The position numbers and the translations under genes were made by a program. A stretch of DNA of 62,435 nucleotides from CAYQCE01 sp964415885 (GTDB lineage Bacteria; Zixibacteria; MSB-5A5; JAABVY01; JAHJOQ01). Position 1 is the first letter of the stretch, and each line of letters begins with the position of its first letter. Location: positions 1-62,435 of the forward strand of contig CAYQCE010000017.1 of the NCBI GenBank assembly GCA_964415885.1. The letters run 5' to 3'. Below the pieces are notes generated by a model. That model saw nothing but the letters and a program-made list of their open reading frames with translations, made no database searches and was not told the origin of the DNA. Of this stretch, positions 35,964 through 44,505 are shown one piece after another.

Positions 35964-36592
35964 CTGTACTTACCGTAGATTATGACCAAGCAATCAAAGA
36001 GCGCATCCAGACCTTGGTCGGAGCCAGGAATATCCGTCTCGCTTCCGGATCACCGCGCCGTCAGGAAATCATGCGGAAACTCGGTCTCGAATTCGAGGTA
36101 TACGTTACCGATGTGGACGAGGACATAACGGCCAGCGGAAGTTCGGACGGACCCATCGAGAGTTCGGTGGAAGTCACTAAACAGAAAGCGCTTGCAGGGT
36201 CTGATGGATTTAAGAGTGGACTGGTGGTTGCTGCGGATACGATTGTTGTGCTTAATGGCTCCATTCTCTCAAAACCTGTCGACAGAAAGGAAGCTGTACT
36301 GCACCTGAGACGTCTCCGCAAGAACGATCATTTCGTTTACACGTCGATCGTGCTCCGGAGTCTGCCATCGGGCGAGATGGTCTCCGGGACTGCCGAGAGC
36401 CGGGTGACATTCAGAGACGTGTCCGACTCTCAGATCGAGGAGTATGTGGCGACCGGCGAATCGGACGACAAGGCCGGGGCCTACGGCATACAGGGTATGG
36501 GAAAGTTTTTAGTTGATCGACATACGGGTTGTTTGGATAATATTATAGGTTTTCCGGCGTTGCTGTTCGCCGATCTCTTGGAACGACTATAG
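35960..36592 (+). CDS. maf: Maf-family nucleoside triphosphate pyrophosphatase
   Basis: This 210-residue Maf protein hydrolyses non-canonical or specific NTPs to NMP and diphosphate. It has IRLASGSPRRQEIM near residue 26, the catalytic ADTIVVLNG near 93, and DKAGAYGIQG near 172, all family hallmarks. An unusual 20-residue N-terminal extension precedes the first strand. The start ATG shares bases with the dtd stop (ATGA), which argues against the longer reading frame. Whether it prefers dTTP/UTP (YhdE type) or m7GTP (YceF type) is unclear. It is probably co-transcribed with dtd. Confidence 0.93.
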   Translation: MTVLTVDYDQAIKERIQTLVGARNIRLASGSPRRQEIMRKLGLEFEVYVTDVDEDITASGSSDGPIESSVEVTKQKALAGSDGFKSGLVVAADTIVVLNGSILSKPVDRKEAVLHLRRLRKNDHFVYTSIVLRSLPSGEMVSGTAESRVTFRDVSDSQIEEYVATGESDDKAGAYGIQGMGKFLVDRHTGCLDNIIGFPALLFADLLERL

Positions 36593-36612
36593 AATGCTCG
36601 GGGCATACATCT

Positions 36613-37638
36613 ATGATTGAGTTTGCAAATAATGGGGAGATGCTGACTCTCGGCAAGCTTCTAAAAAGCGAGCGGGAGCGCCAGGAGCTGACACTTGAAG
36701 ATATTGCTGAGAAGACCAAGATTAATGTCAAGTACCTTAAGGCGATAGAGGAAGAGCGTCAGGACGATTTTCCCGGCGAGTTATACTACGATCTCTTTTG
36801 CAAGTCTTACGCAGAGGCTCTCGGTCTCGAGTATGCCAAGATCAAGGCCGGGACATTTGCAATGAAGGACCTGCGGGAGGAGTCCGGCAAATCTCAGAAG
36901 AAGAAAGACTCCAGAGAGAGAGAATCCAAGCCAGAAGAGAAGAAGCCCCAGCCGTCGAAGAAAGATGAGCCGAAGCTTGTGTTACAGTCTCAGGAAGAGA
37001 GCAAACCATCCGAAAAGAAACGGGAGGCAGCTGGCGAAAAGGCAGAAAAGCAGAAGGGCGAAGGGCCGGATATGGTCAAGATCCTTCTCGGAATCGCCGG
37101 CGTTGTGCTCTGCGGTTTTATCGTCCTGATGTACATCAGCCTGTCATCCGGTGTCCCGGAGAATAATAGCGACACGAATGGTGAAATAGATCCGGCAGCC
37201 GTGGAAGAGTCAGACGATGCAGCCGCAGATATACTCGATTCGCCCGGCCACGAGAAGGTCGTCGACTCTACCGCGGGAGAATTCACCGGAGTTGATCCCG
37301 ATCCGGATGACACGATAGTCGAGGGACCTGTGGAAATGTATCCAGAGAGCCTCGAAGTAGTGCTCACATCCTCCGAGGAATTCTGGGCGAGCGTTGTCGC
37401 GGACGGCGATACAGTGTTCAAGAGACTCGTAAGTCCCGATGCCGAGCGGTTTTTCTCGGCTTACGAATCACTGGAGATCACGCTCGGACGATGGGAGTTT
37501 ATTACCGGGACGATCTATGGGCAGCCGATGAAGCCATTGTCCGGTTTCCACGTCCCGGGCAACAACGCAGTTCGCCTGAGGATCAACAAGGAAAACTGGG
37601 AGTCGTATATCGACTCCGCTGCTATTAAGAATGAGTAA
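36613..37638 (+). CDS. RodZ-like protein (HTH, one membrane helix, DUF4115)
   Basis: The 341-residue protein has an N-terminal HTH_25 domain (residues about 10-85: LGKLLKSERERQELTLEDIAEKTKI). A long charged linker rich in Lys, Glu and Ser follows (85-155), then a single membrane helix (ILLGIAGVVLCGFIVLMYI). An acidic stretch leads to a C-terminal beta domain of DUF4115 type (LEVVLTSSEEFWASV.ADGD). This is the layout of RodZ, which links MreB filaments to the cell wall machinery and sets rod shape. mreB is not in the window. Start could be ATG 36613 or ATG 36640 (MLTLGK), the latter matching the family better. Confidence 0.85.
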   Translation: MIEFANNGEMLTLGKLLKSERERQELTLEDIAEKTKINVKYLKAIEEERQDDFPGELYYDLFCKSYAEALGLEYAKIKAGTFAMKDLREESGKSQKKKDSRERESKPEEKKPQPSKKDEPKLVLQSQEESKPSEKKREAAGEKAEKQKGEGPDMVKILLGIAGVVLCGFIVLMYISLSSGVPENNSDTNGEIDPAAVEESDDAAADILDSPGHEKVVDSTAGEFTGVDPDPDDTIVEGPVEMYPESLEVVLTSSEEFWASVVADGDTVFKRLVSPDAERFFSAYESLEITLGRWEFITGTIYGQPMKPLSGFHVPGNNAVRLRINKENWESYIDSAAIKNE

Positions 37639-38188
37639 GTTCAAGGCCGTTTTCCAGAAATTGAAGGTACTAACGTTGAAAAGGCATATACGGGAGCGTG
37701 TGATCAATATCGGAAGGGAGATCGCAGCTGCCGGTCGAGTTCTGGTTCTGCTTCCCGAAAACGAGCAGAGACGTCGTCGGCTTCTTGATAATTCGGCGGT
37801 TCTTGTGGAGGCGTTTCCCGGCTCGGAGATCTGCCTTGTTTCAGTGCCGGATGAAAAGGTCCGCGAGACGGCGCGCTCGGAGGGATTCAGGAGCTTCGCT
37901 CCACATGCAATGGAGATCAACTGGTATGGATTTCCGAAGAAGAACTTCTTCGCCAGAATCAGCAATCTTAAGAGCAGAATGGTCGTAGATCTCGACCTTC
38001 ATCGGAGTTGCTTCAACGCGGCCATGTGCGCGGTCTCATCCGCGCCGATACGGATCGGTGTATTCGGATCGTGGGGACCTCCCATTCATAATGTGGAGAT
38101 CAAGCCCGGCGATTCCGGAACCGAACCTGATGCACTGCACTCTTTGCTGAGAGTGCTCTCAAAACTCACTTCGGCTTCTACCAACTGA
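37631..38188 (+). CDS. GT9-like single-domain protein of unknown function
   Basis: The 185-residue protein looks like the N-terminal Rossmann half of a heptosyltransferase-type (GT9) enzyme. After a basic helix it has a strand RVLVLLPENE (residues about 38-47). Later come MVVDLDLHRSCFNAAMCAVS (about 118-137), resembling the DL.....S...A..aGA step, and a final APIRIGVFGSWGPPIHNVEI. The C-terminal donor-binding half is missing entirely, so a sugar transferase activity is unlikely. It overlaps rodZ by 8 bases and ends 10 bases before smc, so it belongs to a shape/segregation operon. No known function. Confidence 0.6.
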   Translation: MSKFKAVFQKLKVLTLKRHIRERVINIGREIAAAGRVLVLLPENEQRRRRLLDNSAVLVEAFPGSEICLVSVPDEKVRETARSEGFRSFAPHAMEINWYGFPKKNFFARISNLKSRMVVDLDLHRSCFNAAMCAVSSAPIRIGVFGSWGPPIHNVEIKPGDSGTEPDALHSLLRVLSKLTSASTN

Positions 38189-38198
38189 GGATTTCTCA

Positions 38199-41100
38199 AT
38201 GTATCTGTCACGAATGCATCTTCTGGGGTTCAAGTCGTTCCCCGAGAAGACTGAACTGAAGTTCGATAAAGGAATTACGAGCATCGTTGGTCCCAATGGG
38301 TGCGGAAAGACGAATCTTCTGGACGCACTTCGCTGGGTATTGGGCGAGACCAGAATGTCGGTGCTTCGAGGATCACGACTCGAAGAGATTATATTCGCCG
38401 GTACTCGCGATCTCAAACCTCTCGGCATGGCCGAGGTGTCGCTTACATTCGATAATCACGATCGCGTAATACCCTCCGACTATAACGAGATCAACGTGAC
38501 GAGGAGGTTGTTTCGCTCGGGCGACTCCGAGTTTTCGATCAATCGAACGCCGTGCCGTCTAAAAGACATCACCGAGATGATCCTCGATACCGGGCTCGGT
38601 CCCGGCGCCTACAGTGTGATCGAACAGAGCATGGTCGATGTTCTGGTATCCGAACGCACTGAGGACAGACGCATCCTGTTCGAAGAGGCTGCGGGGATTA
38701 CGAAATACAAGCAGCGCAAGAACGCTGCCATTCGCAAGCTCGATGCCACCGAATCCGACCTTCTCCGCCTGCAGGACGTGCTCTCGGAAGTACACTCGCA
38801 GGTCAATATGCTCAACCGTCAGGTATCCAAGGCCGAGAGGCATAAGACATTGAGCGATGAGATCAAGCGGATCGGCATGTCGCTTTCATCGGCGGAATGG
38901 AACCGTCTCTCCGAGAGTGAAAGAGAACTGAAGAAGAAGCTTGATGGTTTGCGTGTCGATTCGGATGCAAATTCCTCACGCCTCAGTGAAATGGAACTGA
39001 AGCGAGAGCAGGCGATGCTCGAGAAGACCGAGCTGGATCAGCTCGTTCGGAAGCTTCAGTTGGAGCTGTCCGATGCCGTCTCGGAGTGTCACCGTCTCGA
39101 GAATCAGCTATCAGTGTTAAAAGAGAAGAAGCGCAATGCCGGCGAGCAGTTCCAGCGCGCGAGTTCCGATATCGACAGCCTGCAGCGGCGAAATGACTCG
39201 ATAGATGAGGATATCGCGTCGAATGTAACCGAGGGGGACGAAGTCGAAAAAGAGATCGAGACTCTGAACGGCAATCTCGCCGACGCCGAAAACGATCTCG
39301 ACATCAAGCTGACCGAGTTTAATCGACTGAAGTCGGAGCTCGATCAGGCGGAGCGAGAATTCGAGAGCATCCGCGACAAATTGACAGGCCGGCGCGAAAG
39401 CCAGCTCAGCCTCGATTTGCGGTACAGGACGGATCGAGATCGATACGACAAGCTCGCTGAAGAGCTTGATTCTCTCGATGGCAGGATCTCAGAACTGCAG
39501 TTTGAATACGATGAACGTATCTTGGCTCAGCGTGAACTCGAGAGGCGAATCGGACAGCTCGAGGAAGAGCTCAACAGCCTGCAGGATTCGATTGCAGGGA
39601 GGTCCGGCAGGATTGGCGACTTGGAAGCAGAGATCAACTCGCTGCGCAATCAGTCTGAGAAGGCGTCGACGCGACTCGAGTTTGTCGAAAAGGTAGTCTC
39701 CGAATACGAAGGTTACGGTTCCGGCGCGGCTGCCCTGGGACGCTTGAAGGATGAAATCCCCGGCTTGATAGATTCCCTGGCAAATCTCATTCAGGCCGAT
39801 TCCGAGCACTACGAGCTAATCCAGGCGGTGCTCGGTGATTTCGCCGGTTATTTCATCGTTGATTCCCAGGATACGGCAGACGCCGTCATCGAGAGAGTTA
39901 AAGCGGAGAGACTGGGCAGAGTCGGACTTCTCGTGCTGGATCGCTTCAGTCACGAGCAAGACATTGCCTCCGACGAATCGACGGATCATCGCTCGGTCCG
40001 TTCTCTTGTTACGGGTGCTGACAGTATCAGGCCCGTGCTGGATTTTCTGTTCGAAGGGCATTTCATCGCCGAGAACGACAACGCTGGCTTTCAGCCAACT
40101 GAGCACTACTACTGGCGTGAGGATGGTACGCTTTTCGCCGAGGGCGGCAGGATTCGTTCGGCCGGTAAGGATGAAGTCGTCCTTGTCGGCAGAAAGGACG
40201 AGATTCAGAGGCTGAGGAAATCTTGCACGGAACTCGACAGACGGAGAGCAGAACTCGATGCCGAGCGAGTGGATGAAGTGGAGACGGGAGAGTCAGAGAA
40301 GTCGAAGGCTGCCGAAGTCGAGTCAGAGCTCGCAGTCAGGAAGACCGAGCTTACCGAACTGAGTATCCGGAATTCCCGGATGGAGTATGAGCTGACCTCA
40401 CTTAATACCCAGCGTGCCGAGAAGACGAGTGCGCGCGAGCAGATTGCGGGCAGCCTCGATTCGATCAGCAGAGACAAGACTGACATAGAGCGAGAGCTGG
40501 GATCGCTTCAGGCGGGACGAGAAGAGCAGGAGCGGAAGATCGCGGGGGTTCGTGAGCGTCTCTCTGCTGCAGAGACCTTATACAACTCAACTGAGAGGGA
40601 ATGCAACAAGCTCAGGATGGATCTCGTATCGGTTGAGGGCAAGCTGTCGACTCTCCGCGCCAACGGAGAGAGACTCGAAGAAGTCAAAGAAGATATCGAG
40701 CGCACAATAGTCGCGCGAGAGAACCAGCAGGCGGAGGCTACTCAGACAGCAGTGGAGTGCAGCCGATCGATCGAAGAAAACGAGGGCGTGCTAAAGCTCG
40801 AGTATGAGAAGGCTGATCGTCTGAGAGATGATCTCGCCAGAAAGAATTCCGATGTTGCAGATGACGAGGCGAAGATTCAGCAGATCGACGAGGGTCTGAA
40901 GTTACTCCGAAAGCAAAACTCGCAATCTGTCGAGCAGATTCACAGAATCGAACTGGATTTCTCCTCGGTGCGGTCACGCAAGGAGAACCTGATCGAGGAT
41001 GCGCTCGAGCATTACGAGTTCGACCCATCGCGTAGTTCGCTGACAGTGAAGCTCTCCGAGGAACAGATCGAGCAGATGACTGAGGAGTTGACTCAGAAAC

Positions 41101-41807
41101 GGGCAAGGATCGCGAACCTCGGCCCGGTGAATATGCTCGCCCTCGATGAATACGAGGAGCAGAGCAAGCGTTACGACTTCCTCAATGAGCAGGTGGAGGA
41201 CTTGGTCAAGGCGAAGGAAGACCTGAAATCGACGATTTTAAAGATCAACACGACTGCCAAGCGGCTTTTCACCGAGACACTCGAGGCGGTGCGAACGAAC
41301 TTCCAGGATGTGTTCAAGGAGCTGTTCGTGGGCGGCGAGGCGGACATTTGCCTCGAGGATGATACCGATCCGCTTGAATCGAATATCATTATCACCGCAC
41401 GTCCACGCGGCAAAAAGATACTCTCGATACAACAGCTTTCAGGCGGAGAGAGAGCACTAACCGCCATCTCGCTTCTGTTCTCGCTCTATCTCGTGAAACC
41501 GTCGCCATTCTGCATTCTCGATGAGGTTGACGCACCGCTGGATGATGCCAACATCGGGAGATTCCTTATGATGATCCGACGTTTCTCGGAGAATACGCAG
41601 TTTATCATCATTACTCACAACAAGCTCACGATGGAGGCCGCTGACATACTGTATGGTGTGACTATGCGGCAGCCGGGCGTCAGCCAGATAGTAAGTGTCA
41701 ATCTGAACAGTGAGGCAGACAGAAAGGCAATACTGGGTGAGAGCGAATCCGGCACCCGGAGTGAAAGTAAGTCGGAAGTCGAGGAGATGGTGGAGACCGA
41801 ACAATGA
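38199..41807 (+). CDS. smc: Chromosome segregation ATPase SMC
   Basis: This 1202-residue SMC has the Walker A loop GPNGCGKTN at residue about 32 and two long coiled-coil arms (about 170-500 and 680-1010). They flank a hinge near 510-660 (GSGAAALGRLKDEIPGLID onward). At the C-terminus are the ABC signature LSGGERALTAISLLF and Walker B FCILDEVDAPLDDAN. It forms a ring that compacts and separates the chromosome with ScpA and ScpB, which are not in the window. ATG start. The ftsY gene overlaps its end by four bases (ATGA), a gene order common in many bacteria. Confidence 0.98.
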   Translation: MYLSRMHLLGFKSFPEKTELKFDKGITSIVGPNGCGKTNLLDALRWVLGETRMSVLRGSRLEEIIFAGTRDLKPLGMAEVSLTFDNHDRVIPSDYNEINVTRRLFRSGDSEFSINRTPCRLKDITEMILDTGLGPGAYSVIEQSMVDVLVSERTEDRRILFEEAAGITKYKQRKNAAIRKLDATESDLLRLQDVLSEVHSQVNMLNRQVSKAERHKTLSDEIKRIGMSLSSAEWNRLSESERELKKKLDGLRVDSDANSSRLSEMELKREQAMLEKTELDQLVRKLQLELSDAVSECHRLENQLSVLKEKKRNAGEQFQRASSDIDSLQRRNDSIDEDIASNVTEGDEVEKEIETLNGNLADAENDLDIKLTEFNRLKSELDQAEREFESIRDKLTGRRESQLSLDLRYRTDRDRYDKLAEELDSLDGRISELQFEYDERILAQRELERRIGQLEEELNSLQDSIAGRSGRIGDLEAEINSLRNQSEKASTRLEFVEKVVSEYEGYGSGAAALGRLKDEIPGLIDSLANLIQADSEHYELIQAVLGDFAGYFIVDSQDTADAVIERVKAERLGRVGLLVLDRFSHEQDIASDESTDHRSVRSLVTGADSIRPVLDFLFEGHFIAENDNAGFQPTEHYYWREDGTLFAEGGRIRSAGKDEVVLVGRKDEIQRLRKSCTELDRRRAELDAERVDEVETGESEKSKAAEVESELAVRKTELTELSIRNSRMEYELTSLNTQRAEKTSAREQIAGSLDSISRDKTDIERELGSLQAGREEQERKIAGVRERLSAAETLYNSTERECNKLRMDLVSVEGKLSTLRANGERLEEVKEDIERTIVARENQQAEATQTAVECSRSIEENEGVLKLEYEKADRLRDDLARKNSDVADDEAKIQQIDEGLKLLRKQNSQSVEQIHRIELDFSSVRSRKENLIEDALEHYEFDPSRSSLTVKLSEEQIEQMTEELTQKRARIANLGPVNMLALDEYEEQSKRYDFLNEQVEDLVKAKEDLKSTILKINTTAKRLFTETLEAVRTNFQDVFKELFVGGEADICLEDDTDPLESNIIITARPRGKKILSIQQLSGGERALTAISLLFSLYLVKPSPFCILDEVDAPLDDANIGRFLMMIRRFSENTQFIIITHNKLTMEAADILYGVTMRQPGVSQIVSVNLNSEADRKAILGESESGTRSESKSEVEEMVETEQ

Positions 41808-42724
41808 AGTTATCTTTCAAGCGGCTGAAGGACGGACTGACCAAGACGAAAGACAACCTGGTCGGTCGTGTGAAAGATGTTGTGGGGCTGTCTGCCAGGG
41901 TCGATGATGATCTGCTCGAGAATATCGAAGAGGCGCTGATCGAGTCTGACGTTGGAATCGGGGCTGCCGAGCGGATCATCGAGGGCCTGGAGGAGCGCGT
42001 GAAGCGAGAGAATATCCGCGATGGTGAGGATGTCATGACGGCGATCAAGGCCGAGATCGCGGACATATTCGATAGCGATAATCACCACGAGAGTTTCTTC
42101 GAGATCAAACATAAGCCATACGTTATCATCGTGGTGGGTGTGAACGGTACCGGCAAGACCACCTCGATCGGCAAACTCGCGTATACGTTTCAGCAGAGCG
42201 GCAAATCGGTAATACTGGCCGCGTGCGATACTTTCCGTGCCGCCGCAATCGAACAGCTCGAGATTTGGGCTGACCGAGTCGGCTGCGATATCGTGAAGGC
42301 TTCCGCAGGCGCAGACAGTGCCGCGGTAGCTTTCGACGCCGTCAAGGCGGCGCATTCGCGCGGGACAGATGTCGTGATCATTGATACAGCCGGTAGATTG
42401 CATACCAAGGTGAATCTCATGGAAGAGCTGAAAAAGATCAAGCGTGTGATTGCCAAAGCTGATGCAACAGCTCCGCATGAGGTTTTGCTCGCTATCGACG
42501 CTACAACGGGCCAGAACGGCATACAGCAGGTGAAGGTCTTCAACGAGGCGCTCGATCTGACCGGGCTTATTCTCACCAAGCTCGATGGCACTGCCAAAGG
42601 CGGTATTGTGATAGCTATTGCCGATGAATTCAAGGTGCCTGTGAGGTTCGTTGGATTGGGCGAGAAGATCGATGATCTGGATGAATTCTCATCGAAAGGC
42701 TTTGTGGAGGCGTTGTTCGGATGA
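41804..42724 (+). CDS. ftsY: Signal recognition particle receptor FtsY
   Basis: The 306-residue FtsY has the four-helix N domain (residues 1-95, with LLENIEEALIESDVG) and the SRP GTPase G domain. G1 is GVNGTGKTTSIGKLA near 112; DTFRAAAIEQL, DTAGRLHTK (G3) and LTKLDGTAKGG (G4) follow, ending in the GLGEKIDDLDEF motif. It docks ribosome-SRP complexes at the inner membrane. The acidic A domain of E. coli FtsY is absent and is replaced by a short basic amphipathic start, as in many other phyla. ATGA overlaps link it to smc upstream and to yjbQ downstream. Confidence 0.97.
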   Translation: MKLSFKRLKDGLTKTKDNLVGRVKDVVGLSARVDDDLLENIEEALIESDVGIGAAERIIEGLEERVKRENIRDGEDVMTAIKAEIADIFDSDNHHESFFEIKHKPYVIIVVGVNGTGKTTSIGKLAYTFQQSGKSVILAACDTFRAAAIEQLEIWADRVGCDIVKASAGADSAAVAFDAVKAAHSRGTDVVIIDTAGRLHTKVNLMEELKKIKRVIAKADATAPHEVLLAIDATTGQNGIQQVKVFNEALDLTGLILTKLDGTAKGGIVIAIADEFKVPVRFVGLGEKIDDLDEFSSKGFVEALFG

Positions 42725-43122
42725 TTGCTGCTATTGACGTCAGGACCAACGATAGAAGTCAGTTCAAAGACATCACATCCGAGGTCAGAAAGGTCGTGAA
42801 GGACTCCGGTGTGATCGATGGGGTATGTACAGTCTATGTGCCGCATACTACTGCGGCGGTTACAATCAATGAGAATGCTGACCCGACCGTGCCGCGCGAC
42901 ATCCTGATGATCCTAAACCGCGTCATTCCCTTTGATGATGACTACCTGCACGCCGAGGGCAACTCCGCCGCTCATATAAAATCATCGCTCGTGGGAGCGT
43001 CGGAATCGATCTTCGTGGAAAACGGCGATCTGCTGCTCGGCACGTGGCAGGGGATATTCTTCTGTGAGTTCGACGGCCCGCGTTCGCGGCGTGTGCATAT
43101 TCATATCTCCGCAAACCAATGA
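42721..43122 (+). CDS. yjbQ: YjbQ/UPF0047 family protein
   Basis: This 133-residue cytosolic protein of the UPF0047 family has VYVPHTTAAVTINENADP (residues about 38-55), HAEGNSAAHIKSSLVG near 78 and GTWQGIFFCEFDGPR near 102. The family forms trimers with a metal-binding histidine cluster, and some members have weak thiamine-phosphate synthase activity. The true role is unclear. The histidines in PHTT and AAHIK are present, so the site is probably intact. The gene begins in the stop of ftsY and ends in the start of rlmH, so all three are coupled. Confidence 0.93.
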   Translation: MIAAIDVRTNDRSQFKDITSEVRKVVKDSGVIDGVCTVYVPHTTAAVTINENADPTVPRDILMILNRVIPFDDDYLHAEGNSAAHIKSSLVGASESIFVENGDLLLGTWQGIFFCEFDGPRSRRVHIHISANQ

Positions 43123-43589
43123 TCTGCTTCAGAATTATCTCAGTAGGAAGGCCTCCGTCCGACTGGCGCCGGGAGGGCTTTGAGCATTATATTCGAATGC
43201 TCAAACCGTATGCCCGCATTGAAGACTTGACGGTCAAGGAACAGAAGGTGCGACGTCAGACAGATATCGCGTCGGCTTTGGTTACCGAAGGCAATAGGCT
43301 TCTCGGCGCTGCCGATGGTGGCGGACGGATCATAGCCCTGCATGACCGAGGGAAGACATATACTACCAGGGAGCTCGCAGATCGCATTGCTGAGCTGACT
43401 CAGACTCAATCGTCGTTCAGCTTCATTATAGGCGGTGCATATGGTCTCGACCGGAACGTTCTGGATCGGTCGGATGAAGCCCTGTCATTGTCGGCCTTTA
43501 CATTGCCGCATGACCTTGCGAAGATAGTCCTTGCCGAGCAGCTCTATAGAGCGCTCTCGATTCTAAATAATCTCCCTTACCACAAATAG
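43119..43589 (+). CDS. rlmH: 23S rRNA (pseudouridine1915-N3)-methyltransferase RlmH
   Basis: The 156-residue SPOUT-class enzyme methylates pseudouridine 1915 in helix 69 of 23S rRNA, acting on assembled 70S ribosomes. The trefoil-knot core shows IALHDRGKTYTTRELA (residues about 68-83), FIIGGAYGLDRNVL near 107 and LPHDLAKIVLAEQLYRA near 128. It ends in the catalytic-site tail PYHK, the family's usual C-terminus. It overlaps yjbQ by four bases and appears to end the smc operon. Length is normal. About 100 bases of non-coding sequence with no clear terminator follow before the rpsU promoter. Confidence 0.96.
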   Translation: MICFRIISVGRPPSDWRREGFEHYIRMLKPYARIEDLTVKEQKVRRQTDIASALVTEGNRLLGAADGGGRIIALHDRGKTYTTRELADRIAELTQTQSSFSFIIGGAYGLDRNVLDRSDEALSLSAFTLPHDLAKIVLAEQLYRALSILNNLPYHK

Positions 43590-43689
43590 CCGATCTGTTT
43601 TTGATGCTCTCTGTGCAGGGCCCCATATTGTCAGTCCTAAGTGCCTGTCGCATAATGTCTTGAGAAACCACCGGGATTCGAAGTTTTCC

Positions 43690-43717
43690 TTGACAGGCTT
43701 GTCAGGTTGTGTATATT
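43690..43717 (+). promoter_or_regulatory. Predicted rpsU promoter
   Basis: TTGACA (43690-43695) and TATATT (43712-43717) are 16 bases apart, the best sigma70-type match here. The leader to the TTG start would be about 55 bases. Confidence 0.7.
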
Positions 43718-43779
43718 CTATTTTGGCGTGGCGTCGGTTGACCGAGGCCACTTTGGCATTTGAAGGGAGGTCGAGATTA

Positions 43780-43977
43780 TTGCCAGGCGTTAAAGTACGC
43801 GATGATGAATCATTCGAGAAGGCGCTGAGACGTTTCAACAAGTTCTGTGAAAAGAGCGGTGTCTTGTCGGATATCAAAAAGCATCAGCATTTCGAAAAGC
43901 CGTCAGATAAACGGAAGCGCAAACTTAACGCGGCGAAGCGCAAAGCGCGCCGTGCTAAGATCAAATCGAGACGATAG
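43780..43977 (+). CDS. rpsU: Small ribosomal subunit protein bS21
   Basis: This 65-residue basic protein begins PGVKVRDDESFEKALRRF and continues KFCEKSGVLSDIKKHQHFEKPS. A Lys/Arg-rich tail follows (KRKARRAKIKSRR), as in bS21, which helps 30S subunits start translation. The start is a TTG with GGGAGG ten bases upstream. A longer reading frame from 43660 is rejected, because it would overlap the promoter and add 40 residues foreign to the family. It is followed by yqeY, a common partner. bS21 normally uses ATG, so the TTG start is worth noting. Confidence 0.95.
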   Translation: MPGVKVRDDESFEKALRRFNKFCEKSGVLSDIKKHQHFEKPSDKRKRKLNAAKRKARRAKIKSRR

Positions 43978-44000
43978 TAACTTCTGCTGAGGGTCGCACT

Positions 44001-44447
44001 ATGGCTCTCCTCGAGAAAATCAGTTTGGATCTCCTCAGCGCCATGAAGGCGGGCGAGAGAGACCGCGCGAACGCCCTGCGAGGCATTAAGTCTGCGGTCA
44101 AGTATCGCGAGATTGAAAAGGGAGACGAATTGACCGACGAGGATGTTGTCGCTGTGTTGTCATCCGCGGTCAAGAAGCACAAAGATTCGATTGAGCAGTT
44201 CGAGAAAGCTGGACGGAACGATCTCGTCGAGAAGGAAAAGCAGGAAATGAAGGTTGCCGAGGAGTATCTCCCCGAGCAGCTTGGTGAAGACGAGATCGAA
44301 CGGATTGTTGATACAGTAATATCAGAGACCGGTGCAGTCGGCCCCAGGGAATTCGGCATCGTTATGAAGGGTGTGATGTCGAAAGTGAAGGGACAGGCGG
44401 ACGGCAAGCTGGTCAAAGAGTTAGTCAGCAAAAAGCTGTCGACATAG
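44001..44447 (+). CDS. yqeY: GatB/YqeY domain protein
   Basis: The 148-residue protein is a stand-alone YqeY domain, all-helical, with the family start LLEKISLDLLSAMKAGERDRANALRGIKSA. The mid-part has DVVAVLSSAVKKHKDSIEQF, then the EYLPEQL motif near residue 92 and GIVMKGVMSKVKGQADGK near 115. The domain resembles the tRNA-binding tail of GatB, but the free form has no proven enzymatic role. It sits between rpsU and cvpA on one transcript, as in many genomes. ATG start. A hairpin follows its stop. Confidence 0.93.
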   Translation: MALLEKISLDLLSAMKAGERDRANALRGIKSAVKYREIEKGDELTDEDVVAVLSSAVKKHKDSIEQFEKAGRNDLVEKEKQEMKVAEEYLPEQLGEDEIERIVDTVISETGAVGPREFGIVMKGVMSKVKGQADGKLVKELVSKKLST

Positions 44448-44455
44448 GGATTTGT

Positions 44456-44482
44456 ACCCGGTGGCATCCGTCGCCGGGTTTC
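44456..44482 (+). terminator. Hairpin between yqeY and cvpA
   Basis: ACCCGGTG (44456-44463) and CGCCGGGT (44472-44479) pair with one T-G wobble around an 8-base loop, followed by TTTCC. The T-run is weak, so it is probably a leaky terminator. Its flanks and loop layout repeat those of the terminator at 10639. Confidence 0.6.
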
Positions 44483-44505
44483 CATTTAGAGCATGGAGGC
44501 TGTGT

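Noticed and set aside
43660..43779. N-terminal extension of bS21 by 40 residues
   Set aside because: It overlaps the -35/-10 boxes and has no counterpart in bS21; the TTG at 43780 has GGGAGG at good spacing.
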